From contig JAGODU010000241.1 in the NCBI GenBank assembly GCA_017998095.1, forward strand, positions 1 to 5,373: 5,373 bases of DNA, written 5' to 3'. The position numbers and the translations under genes are program-made. The notes under the pieces are model-generated. The model was not told the DNA's origin, did not search any database, and saw only the letters and a program-made list of their open reading frames with translations. Shown here in pieces: positions 1-5,373 of the stretch. Source of the DNA: Prolixibacteraceae bacterium. Its GTDB lineage: Bacteria; Bacteroidota; Bacteroidia; Bacteroidales; Prolixibacteraceae. The stretch's first letter is position 1. The number at the start of each line of letters is the position of its first letter.

Positions 1-467
1 GTATGAGAAGGTCTTACTATAGTATAATTCATTCCAAACCCTGAAGCATTTTTCTTAAGATATTCCTCACAGGCAATTTTATTTCTTGAATACTGCCAAA
101 ATGGATTTTCAAGAGGGGTATCTTCAGTAACGGGCAACTTTTCAGGTGGTGTCTGATACGCTGAAGCACTACTGATAAAAAGATATTGGTTTGTCTTTCC
201 TTTGAATAACTTTAGGTTATTCTCAAGATGTTCAGGAACGAAACTAATCCAGTCAACTACTACATCAAAAGAAAGCCCATCTAAAACTTTTGATGTTTGT
301 TCAAAATTTCTGATATCTGAGTTAAGATTTATAACTTCATTAGGAACCGGCCTCTTAGAATCAGAAATGCCTCTGTTCAAATGATAGAGTTCTATTCCTC
401 TTTCTATGGCCAGAATTGTTGAAGCAGAACTGATAATACCTGTTCCACCTATAAATAATGCTTTCAT
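1..467 (-). CDS. NAD(P)-dependent epimerase/dehydratase-like SDR protein (3' end cut by window)
   Basis: This is the N-terminal 155 residues of an SDR-type (Rossmann-fold) oxidoreductase or epimerase; the reading frame is open to the window edge, so the C-terminal half is missing. The protein starts MKALFIGGTGIIS. The glycine-rich nucleotide loop is G7-G-T-G10-I-I-S13, where the usual third Gly/Ala is Ser. An SSASAY stretch (residues 99-104) supplies the likely active-site Ser. Y126-S-R-N-K130 is the YxxxK catalytic pair, and VRPSH (151-155) is the strand and loop that typically precede substrate contacts in extended SDRs. Full-length relatives are usually about 300-340 residues. The ATG at 467 follows the stop of the flavoprotein gene by 16 bases, which leaves no room for a separate promoter, so cotranscription is likely. 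No Shine-Dalgarno sequence is visible. The fold and cofactor class are well supported. The substrate, probably a nucleotide sugar or a related sugar, cannot be read from the sequence. Confidence 0.88.
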   Translation of the reverse strand, partial: MKALFIGGTGIISSASTILAIERGIELYHLNRGISDSKRPVPNEVINLNSDIRNFEQTSKVLDGLSFDVVVDWISFVPEHLENNLKLFKGKTNQYLFISSASAYQTPPEKLPVTEDTPLENPFWQYSRNKIACEEYLKKNASGFGMNYTIVRPSH

Positions 468-483
468 TGGCTAAGTATTTTAT

Positions 484-1476
484 TTATTGTTTTCTGTCAG
501 AAAAATATCTCATAAACTGAGCCCTTTCATACCTTTCAAAAGATGGTATATCAGCATAACTTAGTTTACCCCGGAAATCTTCAATAGAATTAAAATCCCA
601 TTTTTTCATAAATGATTCTATTTCACTCAACATTAATTCAGGAACAGAATACCCGTTTAAATATAAAGTCGAACATATCTGTGTGACCTGAGCACCAGCA
701 AGAAGCATTTTTACAACTGACTTTCCGTCGTGTATACCTGTTGAAGCTGCAATCTGAAGAGTTGGTAAAATTCCAGATAAAATGCCTACCCACCTTAAAA
801 CAGGTGCTGAATCATCTGGAGAACTCATTACACTTGCTGAACTAATTTCTAAAGTGTCAAGGTTAATATCGGGTTCCCAAAAACGATTAAAAACAGTAAC
901 CGAATCAGCTCCGTTAGCATCAAGCATATCAACCATCCTGACAATATTTGAAAAATAGCGGCTAATCTTAACAGCAACCGGTATAGAAATATTTTTCTTA
1001 ACAGATTGAAGAATTTCTATATACTTATGCTCGTAATTATCTTTTACCTCTCTGTTCATTGAAGGAAACTCATATATATTAAGCTCTATTGCATCTGCTC
1101 CTGCATTTTGAATGTCACGGGCAAAAGATGTCCAATCAGAATTGCTGATACAATTAATGCTGGCAATAACTGGTATATCAACTTCAGATTTTGAATTTTT
1201 TATAAGATTCAGATAATTTTTTATTGAATTACTTTTAGTATATGTCAAAATATAATCTTGTGCTCCCGGGTATTCATTGTTTAATTCGTTTGATTTAAAT
1301 ATGTTGTTAACCTCAAGGTTTATTTGTTCTTCAAAAAGTGATTTCAAAATTACAGCTCCTACTCCTGCCTCCTCTAATTTCTTTACAAGGGACACAGAAC
1401 TTGTCAATCCTGAACTGGCAGCAACGATTGGATTTTTGAGTTGCAGCCCCATATAATCAGTCTTTAAATTCATCAT
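484..1476 (-). CDS. Dihydroorotate dehydrogenase-like flavoprotein (non-canonical active site)
   Basis: This 330-residue protein is a FMN-binding TIM barrel of the PyrD/PreA superfamily. It matches the group usually annotated 'dihydroorotate dehydrogenase-like protein' rather than true PyrD. Numbering is from the ATG at 1476. Family landmarks are the N-terminal MGLQLKNPIVAASSGLT, K45-S46 in the first FMN-contact strand, K170 in AVKIS, N197 in FNR, TG at 246-247, and the phosphate-binding GAQVTQICSTL region. The class 1 PyrD active-site motif NxSCPN is replaced by N133-I-Y-E-F-P-S139, so the catalytic Cys is absent. C109 in SINC lies on a preceding strand and is not an obvious substitute. The C-terminal part (KKWDFNSIEDFRG onward) resembles the tail of dihydropyrimidine-dehydrogenase-type subunits. 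A GTG codon at 1479 and two ATGs (1476, 1473) are in tandem; the first ATG was chosen, and 1473 is equally plausible. The gene begins 23 bases after yggS. The fold is fairly certain; the reaction is unknown. Confidence 0.87.
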   Translation of the reverse strand: MMNLKTDYMGLQLKNPIVAASSGLTSSVSLVKKLEEAGVGAVILKSLFEEQINLEVNNIFKSNELNNEYPGAQDYILTYTKSNSIKNYLNLIKNSKSEVDIPVIASINCISNSDWTSFARDIQNAGADAIELNIYEFPSMNREVKDNYEHKYIEILQSVKKNISIPVAVKISRYFSNIVRMVDMLDANGADSVTVFNRFWEPDINLDTLEISSASVMSSPDDSAPVLRWVGILSGILPTLQIAASTGIHDGKSVVKMLLAGAQVTQICSTLYLNGYSVPELMLSEIESFMKKWDFNSIEDFRGKLSYADIPSFERYERAQFMRYFSDRKQ

Positions 1477-1499
1477 CACGCTTTATTTTAAGTTTAACA

Positions 1500-2171
1500 C
1501 TAATGATAGATTCTACTTCCAAAAATAGTACTGCCAATTCTAACAACAGTACTCCCCTGCTCTATTGCAATTTGATAATCATCAGACATGCCCATTGAGA
1601 TTTCTCTGAATTCAGGGTCATCAGAAAAAAAGCTTTCTTTAATCTTGTTGAAAATATCCTTCAAGTGGGCAAACTCTTTTCTTACTTGTTCATTATTATC
1701 AGTAAAAGTAGCCATACCCATAACTCCTTTTATCCTTACATTCTTCATTCCCGCAAAGTCAGATGATTGTAAAACACTTATAGCTTCATCAATGTTCAAA
1801 CCAAACTTTGTTGATTCTTCAGCAATGTGGAATTGTAACAAGCAATGGATGGTCCTGTTGTTTTTAAATGCCTCTTTATTTATTTCAGATAAAAGCTTCA
1901 GTGAATCAACAGAATGAATCATTGAAATGAAAGGGGCAATATACTTAACCTTATTCGTTTGTAAATGACCGATCATGTGCCATTCAATATCTTTTGGAAG
2001 CTGATGGAATTTATCAGCTAATTCCTGAACTTTGTTTTCACCGAAAATCCTTTGTCCTGTATTATAGGCTTCCAGAATATCAGCCAGTGGTTTTGTTTTT
2101 GATACTGCAACAAGGTTAACTCCCTTGGGTAAAGAGTTTTTTATTTCAATTAAATTAGCTGCAATTGACAT
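1500..2171 (-). CDS. yggS: YggS/PROSC family pyridoxal phosphate homeostasis protein
   Basis: This 223-residue protein is a complete member of the YggS/YBL036C/PROSC family, normally about 220-240 residues. Family members are cytosolic PLP-binding proteins with a fold-type III (alanine-racemase-like) barrel and no second catalytic domain; they buffer PLP and affect amino-acid and keto-acid balance. Visible signatures are AVSKTKP with the PLP-linking Lys at K25, FGENKVQE (43-50), WHMIGHLQTNK (64-74), IKGVMGMAT (147-155), and the phosphate-binding end SMGMSDDYQIAIEQGST with VRIGSTIFGSR (192-220). Every hallmark is present and nothing looks truncated. The ATG at 2171 gives the usual N-terminus. 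It is preceded by an A-rich leader and a possible TAGATTTG promoter element, so it is probably the first gene of the minus-strand cluster. The role is known for the family; any special link to the downstream flavoprotein and SDR genes is inference only. Confidence 0.96.
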   Translation of the reverse strand: MSIAANLIEIKNSLPKGVNLVAVSKTKPLADILEAYNTGQRIFGENKVQELADKFHQLPKDIEWHMIGHLQTNKVKYIAPFISMIHSVDSLKLLSEINKEAFKNNRTIHCLLQFHIAEESTKFGLNIDEAISVLQSSDFAGMKNVRIKGVMGMATFTDNNEQVRKEFAHLKDIFNKIKESFFSDDPEFREISMGMSDDYQIAIEQGSTVVRIGSTIFGSRIYH

Positions 2172-2184
2172 GTTTTGTTTTTTA

Positions 2185-2192
2185 CAAATCTA
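2185..2192 (-). promoter_or_regulatory. Candidate Bacteroidota-type -7 promoter element for yggS cluster
   Basis: Read on the minus strand, this is TAGATTTG, an exact match to the Bacteroidota -7 consensus TAnnTTTG. It ends 13 bases upstream of the yggS ATG. No good -33 TTTG/TTG lies at the expected distance (about 19-21 bases upstream): one TTG is only 8 bases away and the next about 30. A chance match in AT-rich DNA is therefore quite possible, and the resulting leader would be very short. Confidence 0.35.
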
Positions 2193-2353
2193 ATAAATTT
2201 CAAGAAAATGAAGAGGTGAAATCAACAGGTTTACAATGAAGAATTATGTAATGTACAATTCAGCTCCCGGCACTATAATAAGACAGACCTTACATTTTCC
2301 TATCTGAATCCTGCCAGAGCCGCACCTTAACCGAAAATCATGAAAAGAAAAAG

Positions 2354-2416
2354 GTTCCACAGTCGAATGTGGTACGAATGAGGTACGAATGAGGTACGGT
2401 TCGGGTATCGTGGAAC
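2354..2416. repeat. Inverted repeat GTTCCAC/GTGGAAC enclosing the tandem repeats
   Basis: GTTCCAC at 2354-2360 is perfectly complementary to GTGGAAC at 2410-2416, with a 49-base interior that contains the 11-base tandem repeats. CCAC at 2357-2360 can also pair with the closer GTGG at 2369-2372, giving a small competing hairpin with an 8-base loop. There is no T run immediately after the right arm, so it does not look like a terminator. The arms could be the closing stem of a structured RNA or the ends of a short dispersed repeat. A 7-base arm pair is also possible by chance in a gap this long, but its exact framing of the repeats makes it notable. Confidence 0.5.
2371..2400. repeat. 11-base tandem direct repeat (about 2.6 copies)
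   Basis: Two perfect contiguous copies of GGTACGAATGA lie at 2371-2381 and 2382-2392, followed by a partial third, GGTACG, from 2393 (the sequence then diverges as GT). A degenerate copy with 7 of 11 matches precedes them at 2360-2370. The period is close to one helical turn of DNA, so the copies would face the same side of the duplex, as direct-repeat regulator sites often do. Replication slippage would give the same pattern. There are no spacers, so this is not a CRISPR array. Confidence 0.85.
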
Positions 2417-2509
2417 AATGCTTGAAAAACGTTCATTAAAGACTCCATTTTTTTTCAAAATATGTAATTATTAAGAATTGTTTGATACATATACTTAAAA
2501 AAAATAGCA

Positions 2510-2875
2510 ATGAAAACACAATCTAACTCTAAGAATTTAATTTTTATCTCAGGAGCTTTATTGCTTATGGTACTCACTTTGTCTGGCTGCGCATTAAATG
2601 CTGATGTCAAACAATGCGTTTCAGGAGAAACCTATGGTTTTTGGCAAGGATTATGGCACGGAATAATTGCTCCTATTGATTTTATCGTTTCTCTTTTCAA
2701 CGATAAGTATACTGTTTTTGCTCCAAACAATAACGGACATTGGTATACATTCGGATTCATCCTTGGCAGTGGCAGTTATGGCTTCTTCGGAATAGGAAGA
2801 GCTGCCAAACAATCAAAGTGCAAGAATCCAAAAATGGATTGTAAAAGAGAAGAAGAAACAGAACCGGAAGTATAG
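2510..2875 (+). CDS. Small lipoprotein of unknown function
   Basis: This 121-residue protein has a lysine-containing N-terminus, a hydrophobic stretch (about residues 9-24) and the lipobox L24-S-G-C27, a textbook signal peptidase II site. The mature lipoprotein is therefore about 95 residues. It has no acidic residues directly after the Cys (CALNADVKQ), so an obvious Bacteroidota surface-export signal is absent. The central part, GFWQGLWHGIIAPIDFIVSLFND (43-65), is amphipathic to hydrophobic and may contact the membrane. It is followed by NNNGHWYTFGFILGSGSYGFFGIG, a glycine- and aromatic-rich stretch. The tail is hydrophilic and has two further Cys (104, 111). The GLWHGIIAP...SLF...NN..WY.FGF pattern recalls small lipoproteins seen in many bacteria without a known function; that is memory, not a search. 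The ATG at 2510 has an A-rich leader and no Shine-Dalgarno sequence. The gene stands alone, with a divergent neighbour upstream and a terminator downstream. Confidence 0.85.
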   Translation: MKTQSNSKNLIFISGALLLMVLTLSGCALNADVKQCVSGETYGFWQGLWHGIIAPIDFIVSLFNDKYTVFAPNNNGHWYTFGFILGSGSYGFFGIGRAAKQSKCKNPKMDCKREEETEPEV

Positions 2876-2906
2876 TTTTTACATAATAGCTACAGGTTTA
2901 ATTATT

Positions 2907-2946
2907 TAAGTGAAGTAAATTATATAATTGCTTCACTTATTTTTTT
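2907..2946 (+). terminator. Rho-independent terminator after the small lipoprotein gene
   Basis: TAAGTGAAG (2907-2915) pairs with CTTCACTTA (2931-2939). The interior AATTATATAATT is itself palindromic and extends the stem. Seven T residues follow at 2940-2946, the normal form for plus-strand termination, 31 bases after the lipoprotein stop. On the minus strand the hairpin is followed by AATAATTAAACC, a weak U tract, so it may act only partially for the convergent glycosyltransferase gene. Confidence 0.8.
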
Positions 2947-4501
2947 CTTCATCATCGGGCAGCATATCTTGCTGACTTATTTCTCTTGAAGCATTTCTTA
3001 GCCTGTAAAGAAATAAATTGTAAACGTTATTGTCACCTCTGTATATCGGAATTACTACCCTTTCATCTTCTGATTCAAATAGTAATTTCAATTCTTCAGG
3101 TATAGGTTTAAAGCTTGTAGATGAAGTTATATAAACCATATCCTGCCCTGCTTTTACAGGATTAAGCTTCTCATTACATTTCAGAAAATGATGCTGCTCG
3201 TTTTCGTAGCCATACACCCATAAATCATATTTATAAGGATAACTGAAATAATAAACAAAGTGATTTGCAGGATACCAAAATCGGGAAACGAAGACAGTCT
3301 TTCCACCATTAAAGCCCTGTTCTTTAACCCAGTTATCAATTTTATTGCCTGCATCATCCCAACCATACATGTCGAGAGTAAAATCATTTCTTCCAAGTTG
3401 TTCAATATCCGGATTTTCCTGCGATTTAATCAAACCGTTGTTAATATGGACTATGCCGGATATTACAATCACTATCAATAAAATATTTGCCACTGCTATC
3501 CAGCTTGTATATTTTTTTTGAACACTTAATCCTGAAGAAGATATATAAAATGAAGCCATTAAAATTAATCCATAATAAGCTGGGCCGCTCCAATGTGGAA
3601 GGGTCTGTGAAGTAAATGAAAGTAAAATGCTGATTATTATTAATGGAAAGCTCATCAGAAAAATCGCACTTAAGGTTTCATTTTGCCTCAACAATTTTTT
3701 CTTGAAAATGGTTATCAGGGTAATTACAATTAGAATGAAATTAATAGGATTGTTATAGCCGAACTGACCGGCTATTTCTCTGAAGAGCCATAGTGGATTA
3801 AGGCTTGATTCTCCGATTCTGCTGCTGTGAAATGAAAAACTGTTTAAACCATTTTCAATATTCCAGATTATGACAGGTGAGAAAATGATAAGAGATAAAA
3901 GCAATGAAATGTATAAAGAAGTTTTTTTAAAATATTCTCTTTTATAAAGCAGAAGAAACAGTAATAATCCGAACCATAGCAATGAAGCCTGATATTTGGA
4001 GATCATAGCTAAGCCTGTAAATATTCCAAACAGAATAAGGTCTTTGTTTTTGCTGTACTTTATAATCCTGACGGTAACAAATAATGAAAGTAACCAAAAG
4101 AAAGACAATGGTGTATCGGGCATTATAAATGTTCCGGCAATTATTGTACTGTAAAGTGAAGAAGATGCTAAAAGGGCAGAAATAAAACCTGTCTTTTCAT
4201 TCAGGATCTCTTTGCCGATCTTATAAATAATTAAAATATTGAAAGTGCCGAATAACAGTGGTCCAAGTCGCATGAAAAACTCACTAGTATACTCTAAGCC
4301 AAATGTTGTAAGGAGGATAATTAAGCCAATCATTGGAGGATGATCGTAGTAACTTAAGCCAGGTACAAGACCATAAGTAAAATAATAAGCTTCATCATTC
4401 CCTAAATTGGTTGTTAATGCTGCTATTAAGCGAATGAGAAAGTTAAAGACAATAAGAATCCATAACTTATAATTCCGGAAAAAATTCTTAAGCAACATCA
4501 T
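2933..4501 (-). CDS. GT39/ArnT-like polytopic membrane glycosyltransferase
   Basis: This 522-residue integral membrane protein has about ten or eleven hydrophobic segments spread over residues 12-350 and a soluble C-terminal region of about 170 residues. This is the architecture of PMT_2/ArnT-type GT-C glycosyltransferases, which transfer sugars from polyprenyl-phosphate donors on the outer side of the inner membrane. The first extracytoplasmic loop holds GND36-E37-AYY, the acidic pair conserved in this superfamily, followed by YYDHPP (51-56), equivalent to the aromatic-PP motif of ArnT-like enzymes. Further family-like motifs are MPDTP (127-131), ISKYQA (167-172) and LPHWSGP (301-307). The start ATG at 4501 overlaps the upstream lipoprotein stop as ATGA, implying translational coupling; a second ATG at 4498 is the alternative. 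The TGA stop lies inside the convergent terminator stem. Donor and acceptor (lipid A, glycan or protein) are not determinable. The family is confident; the substrate is unknown. Confidence 0.9.
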   Translation of the reverse strand: MMLLKNFFRNYKLWILIVFNFLIRLIAALTTNLGNDEAYYFTYGLVPGLSYYDHPPMIGLIILLTTFGLEYTSEFFMRLGPLLFGTFNILIIYKIGKEILNEKTGFISALLASSSLYSTIIAGTFIMPDTPLSFFWLLSLFVTVRIIKYSKNKDLILFGIFTGLAMISKYQASLLWFGLLLFLLLYKREYFKKTSLYISLLLSLIIFSPVIIWNIENGLNSFSFHSSRIGESSLNPLWLFREIAGQFGYNNPINFILIVITLITIFKKKLLRQNETLSAIFLMSFPLIIISILLSFTSQTLPHWSGPAYYGLILMASFYISSSGLSVQKKYTSWIAVANILLIVIVISGIVHINNGLIKSQENPDIEQLGRNDFTLDMYGWDDAGNKIDNWVKEQGFNGGKTVFVSRFWYPANHFVYYFSYPYKYDLWVYGYENEQHHFLKCNEKLNPVKAGQDMVYITSSTSFKPIPEELKLLFESEDERVVIPIYRGDNNVYNLFLYRLRNASREISQQDMLPDDEEKNK

Positions 4502-5361
4502 TTGTTTAAGTATGTTGCTTTATTTTCTCTAATAGTGTCATTTACAGCAGGAAAATAATAAAGCATATTTTTCGCCCATATATCAGAATAAAAACTCTCA
4601 GAGTCGGGCTGACTACCTGACAGATTCATATAATTTGTCCATAAAAGCTCACCTGTATTTAAATCCAGTAGCCCTATATAAGAATCAAAAACTGAAGTTT
4701 CGTAAATGTAGTAATAAAAATACCCGAATGTAATTAAAGCTGTCAGAAGCCCAATAGAAACTCCCTGAATTATTGTTTTAGATAAAGGCACAACTGTTCC
4801 ATTTCCAATTATGAAAAGTATCTTATCCTGACCAGTATATTCAGAAATCAGCTTCAGACTATTTACCAAAAAAGGATCAGCAGAAAAAGGAGGTTCGATA
4901 TTATTGGTCATTGTATAATAAAAAGCATTTAAAACCTCATAAACAGCAGTGGCATATAATGAATCTTCTTGGAATATTTCATCTGAATAAAAAGGTGCAA
5001 TAGCTTTACTTACGGTTTCTCCCTTTGTCTTTGCAATGCGAACTGAGTCTTCAGGTAAAATAAATGCTCCAGTAAAAGGAAGAAATGTGTATTCAACTGT
5101 ATATCCTTTTGATTCAAGTGTCTTTTTTGCTTCTTCAGTCATAAATTTTCCAGCATTAACAGATTCATCAACTATTATATAGTTTTTCTTAAACCATGGA
5201 TCATAATCCAAACATAAATCAGAAATTATTCCAATTTTGGTATTATTAAGAATTTTGTTTTGATATTCATCTGTAGTTCTTACAAAAGATTTGCTTGGTT
5301 TACAGGAAGAAAATGAAAAAGAAATTATTATCAGACTTATTAAATAAAATATTGCTTTCAT
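4498..5361 (-). CDS. Lipoprotein of unknown function, coupled to glycosyltransferase
   Basis: This 287-residue protein begins with a signal peptide (MKAIFYLISLIIISFSF) ending in FSSC20, a lipobox with a less usual Phe at -3; the mature protein would be lipid-anchored. C20 is followed by KPSKS without acidic residues, so a periplasmic-facing location is the simplest reading. The body alternates predicted strands and helices: KIGIISDL (42-49), an EEAKKTLESKGYTVEY helix-strand (76-91), and DKILFIIGNG (179-188). It then has a strongly hydrophobic segment (about 196-220), followed by a strand-rich end, IGLLDLNTGELLW (229-241). A lipoprotein with a conserved-looking 'LDLNTGELLW' near the C-terminus broadly recalls the GNA1162/DUF799 and LpoB/CsgG-like envelope lipoproteins; this is an impression only. 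The ATG at 5361 is 12 bases from the window end, so any upstream gene or promoter is not visible. It overlaps the glycosyltransferase start by four bases. Confidence 0.82.
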   Translation of the reverse strand: MKAIFYLISLIIISFSFSSCKPSKSFVRTTDEYQNKILNNTKIGIISDLCLDYDPWFKKNYIIVDESVNAGKFMTEEAKKTLESKGYTVEYTFLPFTGAFILPEDSVRIAKTKGETVSKAIAPFYSDEIFQEDSLYATAVYEVLNAFYYTMTNNIEPPFSADPFLVNSLKLISEYTGQDKILFIIGNGTVVPLSKTIIQGVSIGLLTALITFGYFYYYIYETSVFDSYIGLLDLNTGELLWTNYMNLSGSQPDSESFYSDIWAKNMLYYFPAVNDTIRENKATYLNK

Positions 5362-5373
5362 TTAGGTTATTTA

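Larger units (their letters stand above)
2172..2509. other. Divergent intergenic region with GC-rich repeat block
   Basis: These 338 bases separate the divergent yggS and small lipoprotein genes and show no credible coding frame. Roughly 2261-2420 is markedly richer in GC (37 of 80 bases in 2261-2340 and 34 of 70 in 2351-2420) than the last 70 bases before the lipoprotein start (13 of 70 in 2441-2510). The richer block holds the tandem and inverted repeats listed separately. The AT-rich end (T run at 2448-2455, then A/T to the ATG) probably carries the lipoprotein promoter and leader, but no convincing -33/-7 pair could be identified there. The richer block may be a structured RNA, a regulator-binding site or a dispersed intergenic repeat; the sequence alone does not decide. 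Confidence 0.6.

Noticed and set aside
202..384. Plus-strand open frame of 60 codons
   Set aside because: It lies opposite the SDR gene, whose frame shows clear Rossmann and YxxxK motifs; the plus-strand product has no recognisable features.
1588..1917. Plus-strand open frame of 109 codons
   Set aside because: It is entirely antisense to yggS, which has all family motifs in its own frame; this is an antisense shadow.
2360..2400. Possible CRISPR-like repeat
   Set aside because: The units are 11 bases and directly contiguous, with no spacers and no cas gene nearby.
2413..2455. Possible terminator (GAAC/GTTC pairing followed by a T run)
   Set aside because: The stem is only 4 bases and lies about 14 bases from the T run, with no plus-strand gene upstream to terminate.
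2477..2484. ATTGTTTG as a -7 promoter element for the small lipoprotein gene
   Set aside because: It misses the leading TA of TAnnTTTG and has no TTG at the expected -33 distance; too weak to list as a feature.
3181..3481. Short open frames on both strands inside the glycosyltransferase gene
   Set aside because: They overlap a long, well-supported membrane glycosyltransferase frame and have no motifs or start-site context of their own.

Overview
The window is AT-rich (runs of A/T between genes, roughly one third GC by eye) and carries six protein genes, two of them touching or nearly touching the window edges. Start codons are preceded by A-rich leaders without a clear GGAGG Shine-Dalgarno sequence, one candidate promoter matches the Bacteroidota -7 element TAnnTTTG, and the proteins read like those of a Bacteroidota (or neighbouring Ignavibacteria-type) bacterium. 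This placement is an inference from style; no rRNA or other phylogenetic marker is present.

Region 1 (1-2171, minus strand, transcribed right to left) is a compact three-gene cluster. It starts with a YggS/PROSC-type pyridoxal-phosphate homeostasis protein (1500-2171), followed by a dihydroorotate-dehydrogenase-like flavoprotein lacking the canonical catalytic Cys motif (484-1476), and then the N-terminal half of an NAD(P)-dependent epimerase/dehydratase-type SDR protein (1-467, cut by the window). The gaps are 23 and 16 bases, so an operon is likely. The shared job of the three genes is not evident.

Region 2 (2172-2509) is a 338-base non-coding gap between divergent genes. It contains a GC-richer block (about 2261-2420) with 11-base tandem repeats enclosed by a 7-base inverted repeat, then a very AT-rich leader. 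This is the least explained part of the window.

Region 3 (2510-2946, plus strand) is a small lipoprotein gene of unknown function with its own rho-independent terminator. The stem of that terminator contains the stop codon of the convergent gene.

Region 4 (2933-5361, minus strand) is a two-gene unit with a 4-base ATGA overlap. A lipoprotein of unknown function, with a second hydrophobic segment near its C-terminus, is followed by a polytopic GT39/ArnT-like membrane glycosyltransferase. Their coupling suggests a joint cell-envelope role, probably transfer of a lipid-linked sugar outside the inner membrane. No mobile element, CRISPR array, tRNA or rRNA was seen, and no clearly novel multi-gene system can be demonstrated here.
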